Shown here piece by piece: positions 22,566 to 34,640 of a stretch of 64,000 nucleotides of DNA; position 1 is the stretch's first letter, and each line of letters starts with the position of its first letter. Source of the DNA: Apoda limacodes (Eukaryota; Arthropoda; Insecta; Lepidoptera; Limacodidae); assembly GCA_946406115.1 (NCBI GenBank), contig OX291545.1, positions 16,134,001 through 16,198,000 of the forward strand, in the 5' to 3' direction. A program made the translations under genes and the position numbers. Below the pieces are notes generated by a model. That model worked only from the letters and a program-made list of their open reading frames with translations, was not told where the DNA came from and made no database searches.

Positions 22566-25035
22566 GAGGTATCATGTTTGGGCCCTCTGGAATGGTCTCA
22601 ATGGTCTACATAGTATATTTGAAGATGGTGTGCAGGGTCTTATGATGGAGCATGAAAGGTAAATTAGGATGTATTTGTAAGGGGGAATTTAACCTGGTTT
22701 CATTTGCTGACTCGATGTTTTTTTTGGGTCAAGTTTTTAAATTTTTTAAATAGTTTCACTTGTTTGGTTCTTGTTTTACTGTTAATTAAGCGCTAAAATC
22801 AAATCGAGGTTATTGTATGAGAGCAAGGAAAAAACGTTTGCATAACCAATTTTTGAGGTTTCTTGTTTGGGGAGTGGCTTGGGGTTTTACTTGTGGATTC
22901 TATCATTACATGCCATGTCAGAGGCAAGTAACGCGTATTTCAGATAATTATATATAATTGCTTATACAACGAGCTGTATATTACGGTTAAAATATACAGT
23001 CCTGTTAAACAGTCAGACGTGCGTACTTGCAAAGTAGGCCTAAGCCTATGTTACATGTATGTGTAGGTTATTACTAATAATTAATTTTATTAGTAGATTA
23101 GTTAGTAGCTGTTAGTTAGTTAGTGAGAGAACCTGCTAGGTTAGGTTGTAGGTTATTACAAATAAAAAAAGTGTTAAATAGTAATAACCAGCTTATATTT
23201 TTAATATAAAAATAAAATATAATTTTATTTTATACATTAAGTGTCGTTTAAATACCTCACCTAGGCGCACAGGTAGCTTTGACTTAGCTTGTGTAATCGG
23301 CTATATTTGAATTCGATAAGAGCAGCGATAAATTTTCTATTGACGAGAAATCGAAGAATTGAACGAAATGTGCTTTCATTGAACTCGGCGTTTAACAATA
23401 GATAATTTATCGTGGTCAGCAAAAACGTGGGCGCGACTCTTCTTTAACAAAAGTTCTAGCTTATGAGGGAATGCTTTTGAAGGAACCAGCTGTGAAGATA
23501 ATGTAAAGGGAAAATAGTTTATGAAAAAAAAAAAATCGGAATAAAAAAGATGAAATCTACTAAAGAAACTGTAAAAATGTTAGAGAAAAATAGTAGTAAT
23601 CTGAACGCTTGTTTCCCACCTTGGTAGTAGAAAAATAAGCAAATCGATTTCTTAGTTTATTACCGTAATCATTTAATATAAGTATTTTACAATCAATATA
23701 TTTCAAATTTAACACTTTATTTTAATAGTAGAAATATTTACCTTCTAAATTTTTGTTATAAATATGAAATCAAAAATCATTAATATTCTACTTAAAAGAG
23801 ATGACTTGGCTTTTTCTTCACGAAATCAAAAATATAGTATTTTTTTTATAAATACAAGTAAGTAATACAAGAAATAAAATTTTTATTTATTGTGATGAAA
23901 AACAGAGTAACTGTTCATAAATAAAAAGCATTTTGGCAAAAACAAATATCAACTTTATCCACGTTAATGTCAGGCTCGACGCAAGAGCCATGAAGAGATA
24001 TTTTCCGGCTCCATTTTCACACAAAGTAGGTTTTTCAATTTATTTCGCCGTTTTAGTCGAGTGACGAAGTAATTACCGAGCTCCGTAATTGGCATACTCT
24101 TGTGGGTGTTCAATCAAATATTATGATTAATTTTAATAGAGGCTTCATGTGTTTTTTCTTTATGTAATGTATTTTATTATAGAGTATTTTTTAACTCATG
24201 TCTGTTTGCCAGTTCTTGTTCATGAAAACATATTATGGACAACACGAATTATTGGAAAGTAATAAATGACTTCTCTTTGTAAAATTCTCTAGGAGCTCTA
24301 TGGTTTTTTTTTTGTGCCATTGATTGACATATCCAGGAGAAGCAAAATTTAAGTACCTACCTATACTTTAAAAATCCAACTAGTATATTATGATACAATT
24401 TAAGTGAGCTTAGATGCTCATTACAGACGAGGTTGTCTGTTGCAGTCCGAGCCGAAGGTGAGGGCCTAATTCAGCCAAGTGTATATTTTGTAGAGCTTAT
24501 GAGTGTGTTACGACTGTTTTTAACATAGTTGAAGTACAGTTAATATTTATGTTAATATTAATATAATGTCAAAACTTAATATATAATGGCATCTTATAAC
24601 TTTGATGTTTTAACAAACACATTTTATGATGAAGAACTTAGTTTATGGGCACAATTTCTTCTAGCTAAAAATTAAAAAACAAATTAAAGTAAAAGGCGGC
24701 AATTTTTATTACGGGACCAGTGTGTAATAAACGGTAAAGAAACTGAATACAGTGCACTAAGGGCCGCTTTATGAGCAAATGTGAAAAAAAAAACTGTAAA
24801 GTAAAAGTCACATGTTCGGTAATTGTCAGTACTGCACGCGTACGTAACAGACCCTTCCAAGATGCTGAAAACTGTGTAGTTAAGGCTGATTTATGAGCAA
24901 ATATGTTGAAAAGCTTAATAACTTCTCTACCTCATCTTCTTTTACAGCTTTATAAATCACAAAAATTGATTACAGCTACTAGAAGGTACATTCCCCAAAA
25001 ATAGCAAGCTTAACATAATTTTATGACGAGAGGGC
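22566..25035. other. AT-rich stretch, nothing firmly recognised
   Basis: Long anonymous region. 23095-23155 is rich in ttag/aggtt words without forming a real telomere-type array. No coding or repeat feature I can support. Confidence 0.5.
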
Positions 25036-25039
25036 ACTG

Positions 25040-25225
25040 GCGCTAGGATCTGTTGATGGGATACGAAGCGGCGTTCAATTCATCTCGATGTAATTCCACG
25101 ATAAAAGAGATTGAGCTCCCTTCGTCCTGTAATAGGTACAGCCTCGGTCCGAATTCCAAGCGCAGCGTAATTTTGTACTGAAAGTGGATTATATTGAAGG
25201 AGCAGTGATAAAACGTCATCGAAAT
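25040..25225 (+). repeat. Diverged dispersed repeat, also at 45.8 kb
   Basis: 'gaattccaagcgcagcgtaa', 'ttttgtactgaaagtgga', then 'tatattgaa' and 'gtgataaaa' correspond in order to 'gaattttaagcgctgtggaa', 'ttttgtgctgaagctgaga', 'tatattgaa' and 'gtgataaaa' at 45868-45945. Low identity, old copies. Confidence 0.45.
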
Positions 25226-26120
25226 TTTATTTGAAATAGATTTATTTAAGATTTTATTTTTCCTATATGAATCAAAGTTATTTTTGGTATTCTAAGGAAA
25301 AAAAATATATTTTTAGTTCTAGTAATTGTTTTTTTTGTACATTACTCAAAACTCGCATATTTTCTTTTTATTTTTTATAATTTAATGTAAGCAGGCACAT
25401 AATTTACTTGATGTTAATGTAGACTAATATACACTTTCCAGAAATACATGCGAATGTTTGCTATATTTCACCTTCAACATCACCTAGAACTTTTGGTTAA
25501 TTGCCTGAAATCAAATACTAGTAGAAACACACTAGCTCGACAATGCCTGTCGATATGCGTGGTAGACTATGGCCTAAGCCTATACAACGAGTGATTCAAC
25601 AAAGACAACTACAAGTACTTAAAATATAGGATGAGCTCTGCGACAGCTGTAATTAGAATAACGTCTATCAAGTTTCGTTTTCAGACGGTTCTATTTACCT
25701 ATGCGTTACAAGATCATACTTTATGGTTGCGTGCACAAAAAGGAAGACGTTCTTCGGATTTTCTTACTTATGAAGTGTTAGTAACCGATTCTGCAGATAA
25801 AATAATCGAAAAATAGTTACATTATAAATTTAAATATTGGATTAACGCTTCATTATGTATATGTATGGGTATAAAAACATACATGTTGCCTTGTTTGTTT
25901 GTATTGTATTTTTGGCAAGTTTTTGTGCCCACAGCCGCTGGGAAGGTTTCTGAATATGTTAATTCAGAGCGGAAAGGAGAAACAGGGAAAAGGAGTTATT
26001 TTATATCAGTTTTAATGATCAATTATCAACATCGTCCCAGCACTAAGTCTGTTATTTACACAGCTGTCGCAGAACTCAAGCTATATTTTACAAGGTATAG
26101 GACGAAAATTTTTATTACTA
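25226..26120. other. AT-rich stretch, nothing recognised
   Basis: Frames at 25631-25816 and 25865-26158 have no recognisable motif. Confidence 0.5.
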
Positions 26121-26124
26121 ACTT

Positions 26125-26885
26125 TGCCCGCAGCTCCGCTCGCGCTACATTCCTTTGACGCATACTTTAGCTGTAGCTATATAATTCGTCCGCGTGGAAT
26201 TAGTAAAAGTAATTCTCGCGGAAATATTGAAATAAAATTCTGCGGGATAAAAAAGGCTTTCCTTCTCCGTCTATACAACTATCAGTATTGGAAACTGACC
26301 TTATGTGATAGCCGTCTCGACGTAGGGGTGACAGTCCGCGTGTCCTATCGTCAGTAGTTAAAGAGGAATTTTATTTAAAGACATATCAATTCAAAAGGAT
26401 AGGTAAGAAATTAATCAAAATGTTATGTCGTAGTCACCGTGACGTCGCCGCCAGTCGCTGTTGCTGGGCCCGACGTGTAGTACCAAAATCTGGATCCAAC
26501 TGGTCAATCCCGGCGCGGTTTAGAAGCTGAGGAGTAGAAGCTGTCCAAAAAGTATGCACCTGATGCACTGTCATATCACTTCACAAAACTGTTGTCCCGT
26601 GGATGATATGTTCAATATAATATAAAACTCCGATTACAGCAGTCCGTAAATAAGTAATCTGCGTTCCGTATTGCCACGCATCTGTAGAAACTGAAAATTC
26701 GCACTACCGACGTGCATTCCTGCAAGCCTAGACCAAGGTCACTGGCACAATGAGTGATGTAACTCGCTTATCTTTACCGAACAATCAGTGTGCTAAATTT
26801 AAGCCCAAAGGGATGGTCTGTTGCGACGTGAAAAATGGTCAAGGAAACAAACAAACAAACTCACCTTCACATTTATAATATTAAG
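26125..26885 (+). mobile_element. Family A repeat, apparently interrupted
   Basis: Left part 26125-26280 (tttgcccgcagctccgctcg, tagctgtagctata, 'cgcggaaatattg', 'gggataaaaa') and right part 26810-26885 (an 'atggtc' segment, then 'ttcacatttataatatta') are family A opening, middle and end. The interval of about 26390-26790 does not belong to family A as seen elsewhere, so either another sequence is inserted or this is a longer subtype. Confidence 0.6.
26400..26790. other. GC-richer block of unknown origin inside a family A copy
   Basis: Noticeably richer in CpG and GC than the surroundings (cgtgacgtcgccgccagtcg, then ctgggcccgacg). All frames I followed contain stops. No tRNA-like box, terminal repeat or known protein motif recognised. 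Confidence 0.35.
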
Positions 26886-26920
26886 TATTTAAGTATTAAG
26901 TATTTAAGTATTAAGTAAGC
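26878..26920 (+). repeat. Short tandem repeat, taagtattaagtatt type
   Basis: Alternating attaagt and atttaagt words, about three rounds, directly at the end of the family A copy. Likely slippage growth of the repeat's 3' end. Confidence 0.7.
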
Positions 26921-27835
26921 TTTGACACAAACATAAATCTTTGAAAGCTTTGACGGATATTATTACAACGGCTAATTATAATTTAAGACAACATCCGACT
27001 AATTAAAGGCGTTGTAAAACTTCTCAACAAAGAAAAGGAAATGTTTTGTTGCTTAAATATATGTTGCTTTTATTGTTATTATTTAAGTACTAACCAATAT
27101 ATAGATGCGAAAATCTGTTTGTATATGTCGTTAATGCTTGACTTCAAAATAAAGGCAAAAACTTTGAAATACCTTGAGCTCGGATGTACGGCATGTAGGT
27201 ATGCGTGCGGAGGAGGGGTTAAAAGTACTTGGTGTGGAGTGAGCCTTCTGTATATATTTCTTTTGTATTGACTTGGAGGGACGGAGGAGGACGTGGTGTA
27301 CTGTTTATACCGATTAAGAGTCTTTATAAATTATTACGGAACCCTAAACTTCACAGAAAAAACATAGCCTTTAACTAACTAGAAAAATATAGCACTAGAA
27401 CTCTTTTTATTTAATCGTTTTTAAATTAAGTTAACTTTCAGTCGCAATTTAGTATTAAAAAATCATGTACTGTTTTGATAAAAAATCGAAAAATTTAAAC
27501 AATTAAAGCATTAAGAAAACAAAAGCCTTATAACGAAAAACACTCAATACATATTTAAATTAAACCTTTCAAATACAAGAAAATCTAAAACATTCTTAAT
27601 TTAGAAAAAGACATGGCATATAATGTTCAACTTTATTTGTTTTAAACTTCAGATTTTAACGTAAAGATGGATACAGAAAAAATCAGAGTAATATTCCGAT
27701 ACGACTTCTGACGTAGGACTTACGCAACAGAAACACAATGCGTTATTGGTTTTACAGCTTTTGTAGCGGAGAAGTCGACCTGATGAAAGAACCACTAGGA
27801 AGACTAGCCACTGAGGTAGATAACGACGAATAGGT
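26921..27835. other. AT-rich stretch, almost nothing recognised
   Basis: A scrap attacggaaccctaa at 27337 is the tail word of the ggccaagtgcgagtc family. Nothing else supported. Confidence 0.45.
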
Positions 27836-27839
27836 AACG

Positions 27840-28250
27840 GTGGAAGCTGATCCATGTCAAACTACCGAAGTAAGCGGCAAAGTTTGATGCTAGCCACCAT
27901 ATTGACTATACCCATTACACCCACAATATTGATTCATTTGCAGCAAATTAAAAACCTGTATGCCTTATGATTGGGCTGATATGCAGAGAGCAGCGCGCGT
28001 TGATACTTGCCTTACCTTTTTAAACCAGTAAAGAATTGAATGGGTTTGGAACCGAATTGTGACATGTGTCGAAAAATGGATCCTATTGTCTTGAATAATC
28101 GTAAGCGAACAACACAAGGGCTGACCCCAGGTGAAACGCCAAAACAAAGCCTACCCACAGAAAAGTAATGGTCACTTTAGGGCGTAATTCATTACAGCTT
28201 CCTCAGATTCGGTCAAGCAATAACAGCAGATGTCTGTTCGGACTCCGAAC
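27840..28250 (+). pseudogene. Mariner-family transposase remnant (multiply frameshifted)
   Basis: Mariner (Tc1/mariner DDD transposase) signatures appear in order on the plus strand but in changing frames. First comes an EADPCQT-like piece near 27845, then a RVDTCL piece near 27998. Next are RIVTCVEKWIL at 28053 (normally RIVTGDEKW, so the catalytic Asp is Val here), NRKRTTQGLTPGETPK at 28097, and VIHYSFLRFGQAITAD near 28174. Stops and at least three frame changes separate them. The final catalytic region is not recognisable, and I found no terminal inverted repeats. A dead, probably old copy. Confidence 0.75.
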
Positions 28251-28685
28251 AATAATGACGGACCCGAGTCACCGGACCCTGCACCAACTTTTCCGTGGGT
28301 TGTCAAAAGAAGCAGTTCAATATGTCGTTCGATCCAGTTTCTTATAGGCATCAAAAGTTTGTATAAGACCAATTAAGTTACGAGTACTAAAATTTCAGAA
28401 ATTACAAAAAGCTTTTCCTATACATTTCGTAGGAACTTTTAATAAAAGACTGAATCGAACGGCATGAAAAATTTTTTTTGTGAAAATTGCCTTTTATTTT
28501 GCTGACAGTACATTTTTTTCAAAATCTGTGAACGCCACCTCAAAGATTAATGGACAGTTTTCTTACACTATTTTCTTGTAGCTATGACGGTTATAGTTTC
28601 TGCCCTTACTGACCCCTTTAAAATTTCCACCCTATAAAGACTCCTTTCAATTGAATAAAAATAGGTAGCATTAAAAAAAGCACGA
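28251..28685. other. Possible mariner 3' part, then anonymous sequence
   Basis: 28251-28370 continues the GC content of the mariner relic, but I could not align it to a transposase motif. The rest is AT-rich and featureless. Confidence 0.4.
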
Positions 28686-28689
28686 GTAG

Positions 28690-28830
28690 AGTTCATAAAT
28701 CTTTCAAGTTTTCAGATTATCTGAGCTTTGCGGTGTGGAATATCAGCAAGATTAATGATAAATTTACATTGCCACCTTTTTGCAGAGCTTAAACGAGGTT
28801 ATCTGTATTTTAAGGGGTGGTTTTTTTTTG
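28690..28830 (+). repeat. Diverged dispersed repeat, also at 51.6 kb
   Basis: 'atcagcaagattaatgataa', then 'atttacattgccacctttttg' and 'gcagagc..aggttatct' match 51588-51650 ('atcagtgagattaatgataa', 'ctttgcattgccaactctttg', 'aggttatct'). Confidence 0.55.
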
Positions 28831-28994
28831 AATATAGCTTTCCAGATATATGATGAATAAATTACGTATGAAGATAGAACTGAAGTAAGAACTTTATTTT
28901 AGGGACTTGGACCAAAAAGGTAATTAAGATATTATTGGGTCCCTTTAGTATTTGTATATCTGCTTGTCATGGAGCATTACTTATAAAAAAAATA

Positions 28995-29282
28995 ATCGGC
29001 CAAGTGCGAGTCAGAATCACGCACGAAGGCTTCCGTACTGTTATCTATCAAAACGGCAAAAAAATCTCGTTTGTTGTATGGGAGCCCCCTTAAATATTTA
29101 TTTTATTCCATTTATTTGATTGTATTTCATGTTATAGCGGCAACAGAAATACACGTTCTGTGAAAATTTCAACTGTCTAACTATCATGGTTCATGAAATA
29201 TAGCCTTGTGACAGACGGACGGACAGCGAAGTCTTAGTAATAGGGTTCCGCTAATTAACCTACGGCTACGGAACCCTAAAAA
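28995..29282 (+). mobile_element. ggccaagtgcgagtc SINE-like element, near full length
   Basis: Opens ggccaagtgcgagtcagaat, then 'cacgcacgaaggcttccgta'. It continues 'gtttgttgtatgggagcccc', 'gttatagcggcaacagaaat', 'gtgaaaatttcaactgtcta', 'gacagacggacggacagcga' and 'gtcttagtaatagggttcc', and ends ctacggaaccctaaa. This order is characteristic of a very abundant lepidopteran non-coding retroelement. This copy lacks the 5S-like segment seen at 34.1 kb. Confidence 0.85.
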
Positions 29283-29560
29283 AACGCCTCTTATCCACTT
29301 GAACATAAAACAGTTACTGTATTCGCAGTTTGTGTTTGGTGAAACTTTATAATAGGAAACTGACGTTGAATCTTTTGACGGGATTGAAGCAGTAGCAGCA
29401 TGGATTCATCCAACCATAATACGGATAAAATAGATTGGAGTTAGTCGGCTCTCACTTCTATATCGGGTCGATGTTCTATTTCAGACTGCAATACAATATT
29501 GCGAGAACACTTTATGCAGGAATAAGAGCAGCTGTGATTATATAAGTATTTATTTACTAG

Positions 29561-29750
29561 CTTTTCCCGCATCTCCACTCGCTCTAAATTCGGTTATCTG
29601 TGTAGGATTTCTACTGTAACTCCCTGGTAATATAAAGTAAGGAAATTTGCTATGGCAAGCTGTAGCTATAGTTAATTAGTAATTTCTTAGGGATTTTTTC
29701 CAGGATACAATTAGCCTATTTCCTTCTTCGTCTCTTCAACTATCCATGTA
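29561..29750 (+). mobile_element. Family A repeat, 5' part
   Basis: ctagcttttcccgcatctcc, 'aaattcggttatctgtgtag', 'tgctatggcaagctgtagct' and 'gggattttttccaggata' follow family A order. The end is missing and the next repeat (29789) begins soon after. Confidence 0.7.
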
Positions 29751-29788
29751 AAAAATGAACGGTAAAAACAACAAAATTATATATTTCT

Positions 29789-29965
29789 ACTAGCCGACCG
29801 GGCAGACGTTGTCTACCGACTGCAGCGACATCTGCCGGGCTGATTTGTGAATCTGAACCATCCAGTGCGCCACCCAAACGCATACAAAAAAATCCATTCA
29901 AACCGGTCCAGCCGTTTAGGAGGAGTACAGTGACATACACATATACAGTAGACTTATATAAAGAT
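29789..29965 (+). mobile_element. Family C repeat (agccgaccgggcagacgttg)
   Basis: Starts tagccgaccgggcagacgtt, continues 'aatccattcaaaccggtcca' and 'gccgtttaggaggagtacag', and ends with 'tatataaagatta'. Same family as the arms of the fold-back at 56.6-57.2 kb. Confidence 0.7.
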
Positions 29966-30084
29966 TAGATTTTTTATATTACTAGTTATTTTTATTTGTT
30001 ATAGCGGCACATACGTTAACTCTTTAACGATCTATAACGAGCCGTAGAAAATTTCTACGGGTAGGTACAGTGTTGGTAAGGTCA

Positions 30085-30205
30085 CAAATAAACGTAAGTT
30101 GAACTAAAATGGCGGCCGTCTACGTGGGTGTAGTACGGACAAATGTACTAACGAACCAAAAATGTGTTACTGCGCAGGTTCAACTTACGAGGCGCGATTT
30201 ATACG
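30085..30205. mobile_element. MITE, family M1, copy 2
   Basis: Perfect 12-base arms cgtaagttgaac (30093-30104) and gttcaacttacg (30178-30189) with gtacggacaaatgtactaac and gaaccaaaaatg inside, as in the copy at 14148-14272. The outer 'gcggcac' of copy 1 is diverged here. Confidence 0.6.
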
Positions 30206-31795
30206 GTTTATTATAGAGCGTTTTTCGCTCGATTGAAAAAGGGAGTAAGTGCATACCTTTAAAAGCTAATACCTATCTAAGGAATGTTCCTAGTTAGCAT
30301 TGTTCTTTTATAATTACGAATAAAAAATTTAAGCAAATAGTCTAATTTGAGTTTCATATAAATTACCCACATTTTCTGGGACAGTCAAAAGTTTAAATCT
30401 ATAAAATTAACCTAATTAGACCTCCCTAGACAATATTTTTAAATGTATACAACACCAAATATACTTTTCTTTGAAATGATAATTTTATTAACGTCTCTTT
30501 GAGATGAGAAGTTACTTATTAGGTAGAAAAATTCAAATCACTGAATTTGTGTTGTATTTAGAGTGATGTCTGTCGGCGGGCTTTATTTGGGATCGGGAAC
30601 AAATAAATCTATTTGCTTCATGGACATCTCTATCGATCTCTTTCTCCTTCACTTGGAATCGAACTCAGAAAAATTTACTAACGATTTATTTTTCATAGAT
30701 TAAAAAAAATTTTTGCCCATTTCTTCTTCAAAATTCAAGATGTTGGATCCAAATTCACCCAACTTTTTAGCAAAAATGCTTTTATTTCGACTTAAATTTT
30801 TTAGGTGTTATTATTTCTAATTGTTCTTATTATTCTTTATACGATGACACCTAATTTTATTACAAATGAAGTCCTTTTTTTTCATGAAACCAAGTTTTGT
30901 TCTGTTTTCGGTCAGTAGTAATTAGTACCTACATAAAAATATAATCGCTGCTTTTGTCCTAGAGATTTTGTTCTTAACTGGTTTTGGTTCCCAACTGACT
31001 TCAACAAAGAGAAAATTCTCAAATCAGTTGTATTTTTTTTAATGTTTGTTACCACGAAATCGCGTTATTTATAAACAGATATTAAAATATATTTTTTAAT
31101 TTAAAAGTATGTACTTTGAATGAATTTGATATTGATTCAAAAATAGTTCTAATTTAAGAATAGAATTCATTAGGAATTGCAGGAACACCTCAAATATTAT
31201 AGCCATACACATAGCGATTTCAGTGTTTTTTCGTAAAAAATCAAGCATTTAAGTTTATGAAGTATTATTTGGTAAATTTGGTACTGATGAAGACCATAGA
31301 AGGAACACTCAAGGAAATAAGTATCTATTTCAAGTTGGCACAAATAGGTAGGTACAAATTTTCTGTTGCCATCCGATTTCAAAGCAAGGTACGTGCTACC
31401 TAGCTTAACCTTTTGTCATATATATATATTTATTTTATTCTGCACTTTGTGGGTTAACCACTACTGCACCAATTTACTTGTATTTACTCTAACAATACGT
31501 GCCTCTCTAGTCAGAATTGTAATTAATACCTACTGTCTCAAAGACAGTTTAGGAAAATAGATTGACTCTTAAGTTAACTGGCAGCTCTCCTTCGGGAACA
31601 ATATCTGATAAAATATCTAAATTACAACAGAACTGCCCGTTTCTACTAAATATATTAACGCTGTTATAATTGAATTGTTTAGATGAAGTTAATTTGAGGG
31701 TGTTACAATTTGCTAAAGATGAAATCATTTTGACCTATAAAACTAATTGCAGTAGTTACTTTGAATACGTGTATATATAATCCTAAGTATGTACT
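30206..31795. other. AT-rich stretch, nothing recognised
   Basis: No supported feature. Confidence 0.5.
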
Positions 31796-31796
31796 A

Positions 31797-32285
31797 ATCT
31801 TTACTAATATTATAAAGAGGGAATTTGTTTTTTTTTTGTATGTATGTTGGGGTAATCTCTGCAACTACTGAACCGATTATGAAAATTCTTTCACTAATAG
31901 AAAGCTACACTATCCCTTAGTAATAATTGTTTTGATTAGAATATTTTTTGAGTTAGAAGTATCAATGTGTTTAAATCAATTCGTAAGAAAAAAGGAAGTA
32001 TTCTTTTCGTTGCACCGAAGCAATGAAGTGAACTTATTTTTAGCGCAAGGATGGCTGGGGAATCCCCTCTTAGGATATAAAATATCCTGTCTGGGAGTTT
32101 CTACAGAAATATATTTTTGTGTTGTTCTTTTCCCACGTCGTAACAGTACATAGAGTTAGCTGTATTCGTGGCTCCGAGATAGTTTTAGGAAGGCAGAAAA
32201 ACATATATAGTAGTTACTTTTATCCCAATCGAAAGTTCTCACGGTAATAGGTTTTTCCGCGGATGAAACCGCGGATTTTGACTAG
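31797..32285 (-). mobile_element. Family A-like repeat, minus strand, split
   Basis: Begins tactaatattataaagaggg with 'ctgcaactactgaaccgatt' and ends 'gtttttccgcggatgaaacc' then 'gcggattttgactaga', the reverse of a family A-type opening and ending. The middle (31930-32150) is less recognisable. Confidence 0.6.
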
Positions 32286-32995
32286 ATATATAATATTTAT
32301 TTTTTGGTGTTAAATTACAATATAAAGTTCGGCTGTGTTCACGGTAGGAATATTATTTTTCGATGTTGCCCTAAAAGGATCTCTGGATCTTGGTGCAACA
32401 TTTACGAAAGTAAGATCTAAATATACAATATAGACATATATAGATAATATAATTTTATGGTAGAAGAGAAAAAGTTGACACTAAATGCAATTGGAAATGT
32501 CCAATATTTATAGACAAATGAAAATGTCAAATACCTACCTACCTACCTAAGTAAGTTCTACACTAAATGTTTTAGTGTAGTGTGTTTTAATTTTTTTTAA
32601 TATTTAGAAGATCCACTGCCTTTTGTCTAATTTTCATGCAAATTCATTGTACACGAGTAGCTAAACAAACTTTTCTGACTCGGTGGTCAAACATCAGAAC
32701 TATAGTCGCCTTATTAAAATCTTTTGAACTTGCGCGACACTAGCGTACTAGACACTTAAAACGTAGCACGAATAGTTAATAGCAAATATTTGAAATCCCC
32801 AACGTAAGCTACGTAAGTAAAACGTAATATTATGCCACTTACATTTTATTATATGTAAGTTATTAGATATATATATGTAGGTATATGAATTTAATATGAA
32901 AGTTATACAGAAAATTACTAACGAGGGACTATTTAGAAGCCTAATCACAAACAATGTTTTTCATCACATTCGCGAGTAAATAAATGAAAATAGAT
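32286..32995. other. AT-rich stretch, nothing recognised
   Basis: Short ctac tetramer run near 32535. No supported feature. Confidence 0.45.
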
Positions 32996-32999
32996 GAAT

Positions 33000-33660
33000 A
33001 AAAGAAATAAACTCAAAACATAATCAAATTGGCGGGAATAATAAATAAATAATACATAGATCTAGAGAATTAAAAGTTTTGGCTGAAGTTTAATCATATT
33101 TAACCATATCTACAAAACTTATTAAGAACCACATAGTAGAGCTTTTATTCATATTTGTTAGAATAGGCACGTCATAGGTCAAGGAGTGAACAATACAGCC
33201 ACTCTGTTGTTTTTGTAATACTTTATGATGTTTTTTTTTAATTTTATATCATTTTTCTTTATTTGTCAATTTGTTTTAGTTTTAGATAGATTAATTATTG
33301 GATTTTAGAACGCTGAACTCAACAGATGTATCTTTATATTGCTTTAGTTTGCATTATGTTTAGTTATTTAATTATTTATTTTTTATAAAACTAAGGTGGC
33401 AAACAATCACACGGTCCGCCTGATGGTAAGCACCACCATGGCCTTTGGACGCTTGTCACACCAGGGGTATGTAACGTGATTGTTGAGTGTCAAATAAATG
33501 TTTTCTTTCTTTCTTCTTTCATCACCTTTACGGCGCGCTTTGCTTAGAGAAAAGTAAAATTTACAAAAAAAGCCCATGGGAGTAATATAGGTCTTAGAGG
33601 CTTTACCTGCACATTATGACACTGTTTACGAGTAAGTGTGATGAAAAAACTATTTATAGG
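33000..33660 (+). repeat. Dispersed repeat matching 2.1-2.6 kb, with an insertion
   Basis: Blocks 33050-33100 and 33535-33660 correspond to 2140-2190 and 2445-2580 in the same order. A family D segment (33391-33490) lies between them and probably inserted into the older repeat. Confidence 0.5.
33391..33490 (+). mobile_element. Family D repeat (taaggtggcaaacaa)
   Basis: taaggtggcaaacaatcaca, cggtccgcctgatggtaagc, 'tttggacgcttgtcacacca' and 'ggggtatgta' form a block seen again at 42776, 45115 and 45985. A common lepidopteran repeat block, usually preceded by a T-run. Confidence 0.75.
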
Positions 33661-34030
33661 TATAAGTAAGAGGGTTGCGACATATTCTTAGATTGTTTTT
33701 TAGCTATAAGATAAAATACTGGCACAAAGTATATCAACGTTGTAAGATGTAACGCAAACTATAACGTAAATAGTTTCTTGGAGAAAAACGAGATAAGAAC
33801 TACAAATTCAATCGACAGCTTCGCCTCTTTGAGTGTTCCAATTCTTCCGTAGATAGTAACATTATATAGCATAAGCAAAACTAGCTACACAAAATAGAAA
33901 CTAAAGTTTTTCATATTTTCGATTGACTAGTTTTAAGTTTCTTGCCGATAAACTACTTATCGGAAAATTTATTTCCGGTGTTTAAGGTTGAATCTCTTAG
34001 TGGAAACGACCTACATTGTTATTATAAAAA
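33661..34030. other. AT-rich stretch, nothing recognised
   Basis: No supported feature. Confidence 0.45.
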
Positions 34031-34185
34031 AACGGCCAAGTGCGAGTCGAACTCGCGCCCCGAGGGTTCCATACCTACCACCAATTACGTAATTTACGAA
34101 TACAAACAAAAGCAAAAAATGTCCGCTTAGCAGTCAACCGTCCAATTACTGATTAAGCCCGACGTTGCAGAACTTTGGATATGAT
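34031..34185 (+). mobile_element. SINE-like element with 5S rRNA-like segment
   Basis: Opens with ggccaagtgcgagtcgaact and 'cgcgccccgagggttcc'. At 34131-34180 it carries 'caaccgtccaattactgatt' then 'aagcccgacgttgcagaactt'. Read in reverse this resembles the 5S rRNA stretch around the internal promoter (the aacgtcgggc region and the ...acttggatggg... region). Truncated after that: the family body and tail seen at 28995-29282 are missing. Confidence 0.6.
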
Positions 34186-34640
34186 TTAGATATATGATTT
34201 GGATCACTGCAAGATTAAGAAGCTTGTAATTTGTTACTTTTTTTACCATAGAGCAACTAGATTATTAAGTTTGTATCTGAATTCGAACGTTATTTTATTG
34301 TTAATAATTTAGTAAAAATTAGTATTCAGAATATTAAAATTGAATTTTCCTTTAATGTTACATGGTTCATAAACTTGTTTTTAATACCTGTTTTAAACAA
34401 TTAACAACTTCATCTAAGTATCTTTTCATGGAACTTGATGAAATATTTACTTTTCCGACTAAATTTTTTTTAGCTTGGTCGACTATTACTCATGAGTACT
34501 CATGAGTATATTCATGAGTATAATTATAAAGTATAAAATTGTTGCTGTTAACCATACTATTTTCACTAAAATAAAAGTATACATATTTTTAAAATCTAGG
34601 TATACCGTGTACCACTAACGATAAATGCAAATTACTACCC
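34186..34640. other. AT-rich stretch with a palindromic catgagta cluster
   Basis: At 34488-34519 the word actcatgagta occurs twice in tandem and partly a third time, making overlapping palindromes. Nothing else seen. Confidence 0.5.
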
